Below are positions 27,355 to 35,413 of a DNA stretch of 41,788 bases, piece by piece. Every line of letters begins with the position of its first letter. Positions within the stretch are counted from its first letter, which is position 1. The translations under genes were made by a program, and so were the position numbers. Under the pieces are notes generated by a model. The model worked only from the letters and a program-made list of their open reading frames with translations, did not search any database and had not been told where the DNA came from. Origin of the DNA: Candidatus Azophilus lithoversatilis (GTDB lineage Bacteria > Pseudomonadota > Gammaproteobacteria > Pseudomonadales > Azotimanducaceae); contig JAQAJJ010000007.1 in NCBI GenBank assembly GCA_028278675.1, positions 1-41,788 of the forward strand, read 5' to 3'.

Positions 27355-28680
27355 TCAAGTCAGCGCCTTGACCAGCACCTTGGCGCCGCGCGCGTAATTG
27401 TAGAGGGTCTGCTTGGGCGCAGGCAGGTCTGCCACGGACCCATCCTGAAATCCCTGCTCAACGAACCAATCCCGGGTTTGGGTGGTCAGCGCGAACATCC
27501 GCGCAAAGCCTTGGGCCCGAGCGGCATCCTCGGCCGCCGCCAGCAGCCGTGCGCCTGCCCCGCTGCCCGCTGTGGAACGGTGCGCCGGATGCACGGCCAC
27601 ACAGGCCAGCTCCACGCTGTTGCCGGCGGGATAGAGGGCGCAGCAGCCCACCACGAAGCCATCGACCTCGGCGACGAGGAAGCGATCGACTTCCCGTTCC
27701 AGCCGATCTCGGGAGCGCTTCACCAGCACCCCGGCCTCCTCCAAAGGCCGTATCACCTCCACGATGTCGGCCACGTCCCGGGTTTCCGCCCGGCGCACGG
27801 TGCGGCGGTCGTCCTCGGTGATTTGGGTGCCGACGCCTTCAGCGGTGAAGAGTTCGGCGAGCAGCGCGCCGTCATCCTCGTGGCTGACGAGCTGACCGCT
27901 GGCCACCCCCCGGGCGACCGCCTGCGCCAACATGGCCAGATACCGACCAGTGATCTCGTCGATCGGGGTCGACTCCAGCGCTGCGCTGGCGCTCGCCGGC
28001 GATAGATTGCCGAGCCTGCCGCCGTCGGCGTCGGTCAGATAAGGCTGCCGGTCGAAAGCGATCAGCTTGCGGGCCTTGAGGGCCACGGCGACCTCCGCGG
28101 CCAGTTCATCCGCTGCCAGATTGAACGGTTGGCCGGAAGGGGAGTAGCCGATGGGCGACAGCAGCACGATGGCACCGGCGTCGAGCATGGCATTCAACCG
28201 GTGGGCCTGAACACGCCGTGGACGGCCCGTCAGTTGATAGTCCACGCCGTCCAGCACCCCGATGGGCCGGGCGGTGATGAAATTGCCACAGACGATCTGA
28301 ATTTCGGCGTTGTGCAGCGGGCTCGATGGCACGCCGGTGGAGAACAGCGCCTCCAACTGCGTGCGCAATTGGCCGTACACCCCGGCGATGGCCTGCATGG
28401 CGTCCCGGTCGGTGATGCGGCGCACCACACCGTCCTTGGTTTCCATGTGGCTTGCCCAATGGCTGTCCGGCAGGGCGGCGTTGATCTGCGGACGGGCGCC
28501 GTGAACGATCACCAACCGCACGCCCAACACGTGCAGCAACGCCAAGTCATGCACGACGTTGACCAGATTGGGATGGGCGAGCGCCTCGCCGGGCAGCAGC
28601 ACGACAAAGGTCTGCTGGCGATGGGCGCTGATGTAGGGCGTCGAGGCGCGGAACCAGCGGGCGTAATCCTGAGTGTTCAT
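27355..28680 (-). CDS. argA: Amino-acid N-acetyltransferase (N-acetylglutamate synthase)
   Basis: ArgA makes N-acetylglutamate, the first step of arginine synthesis. The 441-residue protein has the classical two-domain form: an amino-acid kinase-like domain (FVVLLPGEAL, VIVHGARPQIN, residues about 20-290) that binds the arginine inhibitor, and a C-terminal GNAT domain (IVEVIRPLEEAGVLVKRSRDRLE, then AHRSTAGSGAGARLLAAAE, residues about 300-441). It is 12 nt after argE, so the two arginine genes form an operon. Confidence 0.96.
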   Translation of the reverse strand: MNTQDYARWFRASTPYISAHRQQTFVVLLPGEALAHPNLVNVVHDLALLHVLGVRLVIVHGARPQINAALPDSHWASHMETKDGVVRRITDRDAMQAIAGVYGQLRTQLEALFSTGVPSSPLHNAEIQIVCGNFITARPIGVLDGVDYQLTGRPRRVQAHRLNAMLDAGAIVLLSPIGYSPSGQPFNLAADELAAEVAVALKARKLIAFDRQPYLTDADGGRLGNLSPASASAALESTPIDEITGRYLAMLAQAVARGVASGQLVSHEDDGALLAELFTAEGVGTQITEDDRRTVRRAETRDVADIVEVIRPLEEAGVLVKRSRDRLEREVDRFLVAEVDGFVVGCCALYPAGNSVELACVAVHPAHRSTAGSGAGARLLAAAEDAARAQGFARMFALTTQTRDWFVEQGFQDGSVADLPAPKQTLYNYARGAKVLVKALT

Positions 28681-28692
28681 GAGGTTCGCGGG

Positions 28693-29838
28693 CTAGAGAC
28701 AGTAGTGCGCGATGGCCTGTTCCAAGGCGTTCTGCGCCGGGCCCACCTGCTCCTGGGCCAGAAATTCGTCGGGTTGGTGCGCTTGGTCGATGCTGCCCGG
28801 GCCGAACACCACGGTCTCCAGCGCCAGACACTGGTAGAAATGGGCCTCGGTGCCGCAGCTGACGCTGCCCGGCGCATTGCCGGACAGGCCGCTCAGCAAC
28901 TGCACGAGCGGTCCTTCCTGAGCGGTCGCAAAGGCGGGCACGGGCGGGTGCAGGGACGCTACGGTGGCTGGTGTGCCGGCGGCGGCCGCGACCGCCTCCA
29001 CTCGGGAGCGCAAGCGCTCAAGCACCGCGTCCGAGTCCATGCCCGGCAGCAGGCGCAGGTCGATTTGCAGTTCCGCTTGGCCGCAGATGCGGTTGGGATT
29101 GTCCCCGGCGCGCAGGCAGCCCAGGTTCAGTGTGGGCACTTCAACTTCAAACAACGGGCTGCGGTGCTGGCGGCTGAGTTCCTCGCGAAAGCGGATCAAC
29201 TCCGTCATTACCGAGTGCATGGCGTCCAGTGCGTTGCGGCCCAAGGCTGGATTGGATGAATGCCCGGCGGCGCCCTCAAGCTGAATCGAGATCAGCATGA
29301 AGCCCTTGTGGGCATGAATGGGCGCAAGCCCGGTGGGTTCGCCGATGATGGCGGCCTCAGCCCGGGGCTTGCCTGACTCCATCAGAAACCGGCCCCCGGC
29401 CATGGAGGATTCCTCATCGCAGGTGGCCACCAAGACCAGCGGCGCTCGCAGCTTGCGGCCAGCGAAGGCGGCGGCGGCGCTGAGCGCCACGGGAAAGAAG
29501 CCCTTCATGTCGCAAGCGCCCAAGCCGTAGAAGCGTTCATCGCGCTCCGCCATGGCGAAGGGATCCTGACTCCAGGCGGCCTCGTCAAAGGGCACGGTGT
29601 CGGTGTGCCCGGCCAGCACCAAGCCGCCCTCGCCCGCGCCCAGGGTCGCGATCAGATTGGCCTTGCCGGCGACGCCGGGCAACGGCATCATTTCGATGGA
29701 CGCGCCCAAATCCTCGAGCCAGCCCGCCAAGCGCTCGATGACCCCCAGATTGCTCTGATCGACATCGGCGCAGGTGCAGCTCACCGACGGCTCGGCGATC
29801 AGCGTCCCCAGCATTTCCTGGAACGTTGGCAGCGCCAC
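28693..29838 (-). CDS. argE: Acetylornithine deacetylase
   Basis: ArgE releases ornithine from N-acetylornithine. The 381-residue M20 metallopeptidase shows the two-zinc signature: VLAGHTDTVP, GACDMKGFFP and CDEESSMAGGR, and then HKGFMLISIQLEG with the dimerisation domain, and a final His in CGTEAHFYQ. The start is GTG (29836-29838) with GGAGGG 5 nt upstream. Having argE next to argA means the linear (ArgE) pathway is used for arginine. The gene diverges from glnE across 467 nt. Confidence 0.95.
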   Translation of the reverse strand: MALPTFQEMLGTLIAEPSVSCTCADVDQSNLGVIERLAGWLEDLGASIEMMPLPGVAGKANLIATLGAGEGGLVLAGHTDTVPFDEAAWSQDPFAMAERDERFYGLGACDMKGFFPVALSAAAAFAGRKLRAPLVLVATCDEESSMAGGRFLMESGKPRAEAAIIGEPTGLAPIHAHKGFMLISIQLEGAAGHSSNPALGRNALDAMHSVMTELIRFREELSRQHRSPLFEVEVPTLNLGCLRAGDNPNRICGQAELQIDLRLLPGMDSDAVLERLRSRVEAVAAAAGTPATVASLHPPVPAFATAQEGPLVQLLSGLSGNAPGSVSCGTEAHFYQCLALETVVFGPGSIDQAHQPDEFLAQEQVGPAQNALEQAIAHYCL

Positions 29839-29861
29839 GACGTCCCTCCGACTTTTAAGAC

Positions 29862-29875
29862 GAGGAATTTTCCTC
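29862..29875. promoter_or_regulatory. Palindrome in the argE leader
   Basis: GAGGAA-TT-TTCCTC is a perfect 6-bp inverted repeat centred about 30 nt upstream of the argE start. On the minus strand it lies in the likely leader or promoter of argE-argA-ilvD. It does not match the E. coli ARG box, so any regulator is unknown. Reading on the plus strand it is followed by five T, so it could also stop antisense transcription. Confidence 0.35.
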
Positions 29876-30032
29876 TTTTTGCGAAGGGTTTGCTAACCTT
29901 TTCATTCACTTGGCTGCGAGCGTTCCGTTTCGCCCTAGGAACCCCGTTGGAGGCTGACCTTGGGCTTGAGGGTGCCCAGCCGCGATTTGTGCGTCCAATT
30001 CCAAGTTGGGTCAATGAGTGGAGGAAGATTGA

Positions 30033-30110
30033 GTGAAAGGACCCCATGTTCGGGGCATCTGCCTGATCGCACTGGCTTGGCCGGCACAACCCGGTTTGGC
30101 TGGTGTTTAG
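30033..30110 (+). other. Possible 25-codon frame with signal-peptide-like sequence
   Basis: GTG at 30033 is preceded by GGAGGAAG (30020-30027) and opens a frame of 25 residues: basic start (MKGPHVRG), a hydrophobic core (ICLIALAWPA) and a cleavage-like ending (QPGLAGV), then TAG. It looks like a signal peptide whose mature protein has been lost. It could instead be a small secreted or leader peptide ahead of glnE, or chance. Confidence 0.25.
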
Positions 30111-30305
30111 TGACATGATGGGTCCGAAGGCGGGATTTCGTGCTCCATCAAGCTAATGGTTGCGTATCACTGGCAGCGGGAGCGTTCCGGGCAAGGCACC
30201 GTTGTTGGCCCTTGACGTATGGCGGGGTGCGCCTGTGGACCTCTGCCGCGCATCTGAACGCTTGTCGACGCGCTGATCCGTAGTTTTCAGCTTGATGGAG
30301 GACTA

Positions 30306-33095
30306 GTGTCTGATCAGACTCCCATCGCTCTTGATGCGCCGCTGCCGCAGACAATCGCTGAGCGGGCGGATCGCTTTGCCAGCCAAAATGGGCTGGCGCT
30401 GCCGCCCGATGCCCGTTGGGTGCTTGGCCTGAGCGACTTCGCTGCCCAGGTCGCTCGCAGCGAGCGGGACTGGTTTGTTGAAGGGCTTGCTTCGGCAGCC
30501 TTCAACCGTCCCCCCGAGGCAGCGGCCCTGAAGGCGGCGCTCAACGGCTTGGCCACCGCCACCGACATGGCCGCGCTCAAGCGCGCCCTGCGCCGCCTGC
30601 GCAATCGTTGGCAGTTCGGGATCGTCTGGCGCCACCTCCTGCGGCTCGCATCGTTTGAGCAGACCGTGGGTGCGCTCTCCGAATTGGCCGATGCCTTGAT
30701 TGAAGCGGCTCTAGGCGTGTTGGAACGCTGGGAGGCCGAGCGCCATGGCGAGCCCTTGGGCGCATATTCGAACGAGCCCCAGCGGTTGGCGGTGCTCGCC
30801 TTGGGCAAGCTCGGTGGCCGGGAGCTCAACCTGTCTTCGGACGTGGACTTGGTCTTCACCTTTGCCGAGGACGGCCAAACCGCCACCGGACTGTCGAACC
30901 ACAGGTTCTTCACCCGCGTTGGCCAGCGGCTGATCGAGGCGCTGCACAGCGTCACCGAGGACGGCTTCACGTTCCGCGTGGACATGCGGCTGCGTCCATA
31001 CGGCGGCAGCGGCGCACTGGTCATGGATTGCGCGGCCATGACCGGCTACTTCGAGACCCAAGGCCGCGACTGGGAACGCTACGCCTTCGTAAAGGCGCGC
31101 CCCTGCGCTGGCGACCTTGCCGCTGGCGCCGCCTTCCTTGACGCCATCCAGCCCTTTGTTTATCGCCGCTACTTGGACTTCGGGGCAATCGACGAGATGC
31201 GGGCGATGAAGGCTCGGCGGATGGATGATCGCCGCCGTGCGGACGATCTCAAATTGGGCGCGGGGGGCATTCGCGACGCGGAGTTCTGCGTGCAGGTCCA
31301 GCAACTCGTGCGCGGCGGCCAACAGCCCGAGCTGCGGCAACCCGGCTTTCTGGCGGCCTTGGCCGCGCTTGAGGACGCTGGCGTTTTCGATTCGGACGCG
31401 GCCCGCGGGCTCGGCGCTGCCTATCGCTTCCTGCGCGACTCCGAGCACAGCATTCAAGCCGAGGCCGATCGGCAGAGCCAACGCCTTCCGGCATCGGACC
31501 TAAGCCGGCTTCGATTGGCGCGCAGCTTGGGCTTTGACGGCTATGAGGCCTATTCAGTCTCCTTGGCGGCGCATCGCAGCCAAGTCGAAACGGTCTTTGA
31601 GCGCCTGCTCATGGTCGATGCGCCCAGCCCCGACCGGGATCTTTGGGCGTCGCGCAGCGTTCCGCTGGCCTTGGCTCGGGCCGGTTTTGGCGACGGGGTT
31701 CAGGCCGCGGCCTTGCTTGACGAACTGGCCAAGGCCCGGGATCGGGCATCGGTTGGCGAAGCGGGCCGGCGTCGATTGAATGAACTGATGCCGCGGCTGC
31801 TGCAGGCGCTCGCTCTGGCCAAGGATCCACTGCAGGGCTTGACGCGCCTGATACCCCTGCTGCGCGCCGTTCTGCGCCGTTCAACTTATCTGGCGTTGTT
31901 GCGCGATCATCCCGAGGCGGCCGAGCGGCTGGTTCGGGTCGCCTGTCGCAGCCTTTGGTTGGCGGAGCGGATTCGGCAGCGGCCGGGACTCCTTAGCCTG
32001 CTCATCGACCGCCCTTCGGTGAAGCTGGCCCCCGATCGGCAGGCGCTGTCCGAAGCCCTTGGTCAACAGCTCGCCGAGGTGCGTGAGGAGGAGGCGCTGC
32101 TCGATGAGTTGCGCGCCTTCAAGGAGCGGCACGTCTTTCAGGTGGCGGCGGCGGAGGCGCTTGGCGGCTTGGCGCTGATGCACGTCAGCGACTACCTGAC
32201 CCACTTGGCCGAAGCGGTGCTCGAGCACAGCCTCAAACTGGCTTGGGACCAGTGCGAGATCCGCCATGGCGCACCTGAGAGCTTGAGTGGCAGGCCATTC
32301 GTCGTGGTCGGCTACGGCAAGCTTGGCGGCATCGAGCTCGGGCCGGGGTCGGACCTCGACATCGTTTTCGTGCACGATCTGCCGTTGGCGCAACTCCAGT
32401 TCGCGCACCGGTTGGTGCGCAAGCTGCTCCACTACCTGACCGCACCCACCTATTTGGGGCCGCTCTACGAGGTGGACATGCGCTTGCGCCCTTCCGGCAG
32501 CGCCGGCACTTTGATGACCAGCCTGGACGCCTTTGCGGAGTACCAGCGCAGCCGCGCCTGGGTTTGGGAGCACCAGGCCTTGGTAAGGGCGCGGGCGGTG
32601 GCGGGCGACGCTGAACTTCAGCGTCGCTTTGAGCAGACCCGCATCGATTTGCTGTGCCAGCCGCGCTCCGCCGAGGCCCTGCGCGCAGAGGTCAACCAGA
32701 TGCGTCGGCGCATTGCCGCCCACCAACGTGGCCAGGGTTTGAAGCGCAGCCGCGGCGCGGCCGCCCATCCCGGCGGGGAAGGACTGAAACAGGGTCGCGG
32801 CAGTATCGTTGACATCGAATTTATGGTGCAATACATCGTTTTGGCCCATGCCCATGAGGAGCCGGCCCTAGCCCATCACTCTGACAATGTCCGCATTTTG
32901 GAGGCGGCTAAGGAGACCGGCATTCTCGAAGGCGAAGACGCCGATAGCCTGACCCGCGCCTACCTAGTGCTGCGGGAGCGCCATCATCGTGAAGTGCTGG
33001 ATCTGGAGGGTGATGGGGGGGACGCGGAATTGGCCGTCCATCGCCGCGCCATTCTGGACCTCTGGCACCGGCTGTTGGACCAGCCGCCAGCCTAG
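30306..33095 (+). CDS. glnE: Bifunctional glutamine synthetase adenylyltransferase/adenylyl-removing enzyme
   Basis: GlnE adds AMP to or removes AMP from glutamine synthetase in response to GlnB state. The 929-residue protein has both nucleotidyltransferase domains: GKLGGRELNLSSDVDLVFTF near residues 167-186 (metal site Asp179/Asp181) is the deadenylylase half, and GYGKLGGIELGPGSDLDIVF near 669-690 the adenylylase half. The start is GTG with GGAGGA upstream. Near residues 809-832 there is an extra stretch of about 18 residues containing GLKRSRG just before the family motif GLKQGRGSIVDIEF, an apparent local duplication. ilvE follows after 45 nt; the order glnE-ilvE-waaF is the same as I recall in Pseudomonas. 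Confidence 0.96.
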   Translation: MSDQTPIALDAPLPQTIAERADRFASQNGLALPPDARWVLGLSDFAAQVARSERDWFVEGLASAAFNRPPEAAALKAALNGLATATDMAALKRALRRLRNRWQFGIVWRHLLRLASFEQTVGALSELADALIEAALGVLERWEAERHGEPLGAYSNEPQRLAVLALGKLGGRELNLSSDVDLVFTFAEDGQTATGLSNHRFFTRVGQRLIEALHSVTEDGFTFRVDMRLRPYGGSGALVMDCAAMTGYFETQGRDWERYAFVKARPCAGDLAAGAAFLDAIQPFVYRRYLDFGAIDEMRAMKARRMDDRRRADDLKLGAGGIRDAEFCVQVQQLVRGGQQPELRQPGFLAALAALEDAGVFDSDAARGLGAAYRFLRDSEHSIQAEADRQSQRLPASDLSRLRLARSLGFDGYEAYSVSLAAHRSQVETVFERLLMVDAPSPDRDLWASRSVPLALARAGFGDGVQAAALLDELAKARDRASVGEAGRRRLNELMPRLLQALALAKDPLQGLTRLIPLLRAVLRRSTYLALLRDHPEAAERLVRVACRSLWLAERIRQRPGLLSLLIDRPSVKLAPDRQALSEALGQQLAEVREEEALLDELRAFKERHVFQVAAAEALGGLALMHVSDYLTHLAEAVLEHSLKLAWDQCEIRHGAPESLSGRPFVVVGYGKLGGIELGPGSDLDIVFVHDLPLAQLQFAHRLVRKLLHYLTAPTYLGPLYEVDMRLRPSGSAGTLMTSLDAFAEYQRSRAWVWEHQALVRARAVAGDAELQRRFEQTRIDLLCQPRSAEALRAEVNQMRRRIAAHQRGQGLKRSRGAAAHPGGEGLKQGRGSIVDIEFMVQYIVLAHAHEEPALAHHSDNVRILEAAKETGILEGEDADSLTRAYLVLRERHHREVLDLEGDGGDAELAVHRRAILDLWHRLLDQPPA

Positions 33096-33140
33096 GACCA
33101 CTGCGGCGGGTGGCCCTGCAGGAGCGCAGCGAAGGAGAAC

Positions 33141-34070
33141 ATGAGCACACCGAATTTTGCCGATCGAGACGGCTTCATCTGGTTCAACGGCGAGTTGGTT
33201 CCATGGCGCGACGCCCAGGTCCATGTGCTGACCCACACCCTGCACTACGGGCTCGGCGTGTTCGAGGGTGTGCGCGCCTACCGGACGCCCAAGGGTCCCT
33301 GCATCTTCCGGCTGCGGGAGCACACCCAGCGGCTGTTCAACTCCGCGCACATACTCGGGCTTGAGATTCCCTACTCCGCCGACGCGGTCAACGCCGCCCA
33401 AGTCGAGACCCTGCGCGCCAACGCGCTCAGCGAAGGCTACCTGAGGCCGATGGCGTTTCTCGGTTCCGAGGCCATGGGGCTGCGGGCCAAGGAGCTGACC
33501 GTCAACTTGATCATCGCCGCCTGGCCGTGGCCCAACTACATGGACGAAGACGCCCGGGAGCGGGGAATTTCGGTGCGCACCTCGTCCTACACCCGCCCCC
33601 ACGTCAACATCACCATGTGCAAGGCCAAGGCCAACGGCAACTACATCAATTCAATACTGGCGCTTCACGAGGCGCTCGATTCGGGCTGTGACGAAGCGCT
33701 GCTGCTCGACAACGAAGGTTATGTGGCGGAAGGCTCGGGTGAGAACATCTTCATCGTCCGCGATCGTCGGCTGCACACCCCGGAGCTGACCAGTTGCCTG
33801 GACGGCATCACCCGCGACACCGTGTTTCACTTGGCCCGTGAAGCCGATCTTGAGATCGTCGAACGGCGCATCACCCGGGATGAGGTTTACATCTGCGACG
33901 AAGCCTTCTTCACCGGCACGGCGGCGGAAGTGCTGCCCATCCGCGAACTCGACGGACGCCGCATCGGCGACGGCCAGCGCGGGCCGATCACCGAACGGCT
34001 GCAGAGCGCCTACTTCGACCAGGTGCGCGGCCAACGCAACGTTTTTCCTGAGTGGCATACAGCCGTCTAG
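33141..34070 (+). CDS. ilvE: Branched-chain amino-acid aminotransferase
   Basis: IlvE transfers the amino group between glutamate and the branched-chain 2-oxo acids. The 309-residue fold-type IV enzyme is the same length as I recall for the E. coli protein. Family features are FNGELVPWRDAQVHVLTHTLHYG, VFEGVRAY, the PLP lysine in CKAKANGNYINS (probably Lys163), EALLLDNEGYVAEGSGENIF and the late FTGTAAEVLPI. AAGGAG lies 5 nt before the ATG. It lies between glnE and the LPS genes, with waaF 16 nt downstream. Confidence 0.97.
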   Translation: MSTPNFADRDGFIWFNGELVPWRDAQVHVLTHTLHYGLGVFEGVRAYRTPKGPCIFRLREHTQRLFNSAHILGLEIPYSADAVNAAQVETLRANALSEGYLRPMAFLGSEAMGLRAKELTVNLIIAAWPWPNYMDEDARERGISVRTSSYTRPHVNITMCKAKANGNYINSILALHEALDSGCDEALLLDNEGYVAEGSGENIFIVRDRRLHTPELTSCLDGITRDTVFHLAREADLEIVERRITRDEVYICDEAFFTGTAAEVLPIRELDGRRIGDGQRGPITERLQSAYFDQVRGQRNVFPEWHTAV

Positions 34071-34086
34071 GCACGGCACTAAATCC

Positions 34087-35079
34087 ATGAAAGCCTTGAT
34101 CATAGCGCCAGCTTGGGTTGGCGATATGGTGATGGCCCACACCTTGGTTCAGGCGCTTGAGGCGCAGGACGCCGATGCCGAGATTCACATGGCGGCGCCG
34201 CCGCTGACGGCGCCGTTGGGGGAGCGCATGCCCGGCATTCATGAGGTGCATGAGTTGGCTGCCTCCCACGGTGCGCTCGGATGGCGGGAGCGGCGGTGCC
34301 TGGGCCTAAGGCTGCGCCGGGTCGGCTTTGATGCGGCCTATGTCCTGCCCAACAGCTTCAAGTCGGCGCTGATGCCCTGCTGGGCTGGGATTCCCCGTCG
34401 CATCGGCTGGTTGGGAGAGGTGCGCTTCGGGTTGCTCAACGACTGGCGGCGCTTGGACCGGGACCGGCACCCAAAAATGATCGAGCGTTTCATGGCGCTG
34501 GCCTACCTGCCGGGTCAATCCTTGCCGCAGCCCTATCCGTCCCCGGCGCTGACAGTTGATGCGGCCAACCGCGATGCCTTGGTCGAGCGCTTCGGCTTGG
34601 CGACCGCCGAGCCAGTGACCATCCTCTGCCCCGGCGCGGAATATGGGGCTTCGAAGCGCTGGCCGACCGAACACTTCGCGGCCCTCGCTCGGCAGCGCAT
34701 GAAAGTTGGCCATGCCGTCTGGGTGATCGGCTCGCCGGGCGATCGGGAATTGGGCGCGGTGATCATGGAGGCCGCTCCCGGCGCGGTGGATCTGACCGGC
34801 CGCACCCGCTTGACCGATGCGGTGGACCTGCTCTCGCTGGCCGATGCCGTCGTCACCAATGACTCCGGGCTCATGCATGTGGCCTGCGCCCTGTCGGTGC
34901 GGGTGGTGGCCCTCTACGGCTCCACGTCGCCCGAATTCACGCCGCCCCTCGATGCCAATGCGCAAGTGCTGTCCCTCGGCTTGGACTGCCAGCCTTGCTT
35001 CCAGCGCGACTGCCCCTTAGGCCATCTCAAATGCCTGCGGGATCTCAGGCCGGGTGACGTGGCCCGGACACTGTCGTGA
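34087..35079 (+). CDS. waaF: Lipopolysaccharide heptosyltransferase II
   Basis: WaaF adds the second L-glycero-D-manno-heptose to the LPS inner core. The 330-residue GT9 enzyme starts at ATG 34087 with MKALIIAPAWVGDMVMAHTL. It has the GT-B features PGAEYGASKRWPTEHFAAL and VTNDSGLMHVACAL followed by ALYGSTSPEFTPP, and the C-terminal QPCFQRDCPLGHLKCL. A longer frame upstream belongs inside ilvE and is not real. The gene opens the core operon; waaC follows after a 334-nt gap full of palindromic repeats. Confidence 0.95.
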   Translation: MKALIIAPAWVGDMVMAHTLVQALEAQDADAEIHMAAPPLTAPLGERMPGIHEVHELAASHGALGWRERRCLGLRLRRVGFDAAYVLPNSFKSALMPCWAGIPRRIGWLGEVRFGLLNDWRRLDRDRHPKMIERFMALAYLPGQSLPQPYPSPALTVDAANRDALVERFGLATAEPVTILCPGAEYGASKRWPTEHFAALARQRMKVGHAVWVIGSPGDRELGAVIMEAAPGAVDLTGRTRLTDAVDLLSLADAVVTNDSGLMHVACALSVRVVALYGSTSPEFTPPLDANAQVLSLGLDCQPCFQRDCPLGHLKCLRDLRPGDVARTLS

Positions 35080-35143
35080 CGTTTCCCATCGCTGAAGGCC
35101 GGGGCGCCAACGCACCGGGAACCGCCTTCCGCTCCCAGGCAAG

Positions 35144-35162
35144 CGAGGGCAGGATGCCCTCG
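35144..35162. repeat. REP-like palindrome CGAGGGCA-GGA-TGCCCTCG
   Basis: An 8-bp perfect stem with loop GGA, 65 nt after the waaF stop. The same architecture (C-R-AGGGC-R, GGA, Y-GCCCT-Y-G) recurs at 25515-25533. It could be an element that protects or ends the waaF message. Confidence 0.75.
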
Positions 35163-35163
35163 G

Positions 35164-35252
35164 TCCGAAGGAACCGCTTCGAACGAAGGTCGGCTCGAGG
35201 GCGTCCCGAACCGAAGGTTCACGCCCTGGGGTGGCGCGAAGCGCCTTTCCTC
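35164..35252 (+). repeat. 89-bp direct repeat with internal hairpin, copy 1
   Basis: Starts TCCGAAGGAACCGCTTCG and is repeated at 35304-35392 with about eight differences; the period is 140 bp. Inside, AGGGCGT (35198-35204) pairs with ACGCCCT (35221-35227) and GAACC-GAA-GGTTC (35208-35220) forms the inner hairpin. The gap 35080-35413 has no gene; a longer in-frame upstream extension of waaC runs through it and is considered spurious. Confidence 0.85.
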
Positions 35253-35303
35253 AAAGCAATGCACGTCCGGCGGGGAAAAACTGTGTTCCCTGCCCGTCCG
35301 CGC

Positions 35304-35392
35304 TCCGAAGGAACCGCTTCGAACGAAGGTCGGCTCGGGGGCGTCCCGAACCGAAGGTTCGCGCCCTCGGGCGGCGCCAAGTGCCGTTCCTC
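35304..35392 (+). repeat. 89-bp direct repeat with internal hairpin, copy 2
   Basis: The second copy of 35164-35252. The inner stem GAACC-GAA-GGTTC is unchanged while bases around the outer stem differ. It ends 21 nt before the waaC start. A related hairpin, with the loop read on the other strand (TTC), is at 41004-41037. Confidence 0.85.
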
Positions 35393-35413
35393 GCGTCGAA
35401 TCAAGGAAGTTCG

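Larger units (their letters stand above)
29839..30305. other. 467-nt divergent region between argE and glnE
   Basis: No conserved gene is visible here. It holds the argE leader with palindrome 29862-29875, the 12-mer GTTTCGCCCTAG (29927-29938) that is shared with the hairpin at 25563-25582, a possible tiny frame at 30033-30110, and the glnE upstream region with GGAGGA just before its GTG. Promoters for both genes must lie here, but I cannot place them reliably. Confidence 0.5.

Noticed and set aside
29799-30116. 105-codon minus-strand frame upstream of argE
   Set aside because: No domain, no good ribosome-binding site, and it overlaps the argE start region; probably chance.
35231-35413. N-terminal extension of waaC
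   Set aside because: It runs through REP-like repeats; the canonical start MKALLVKTSSLGD begins at the TTG at 35414 with a good ribosome-binding site.
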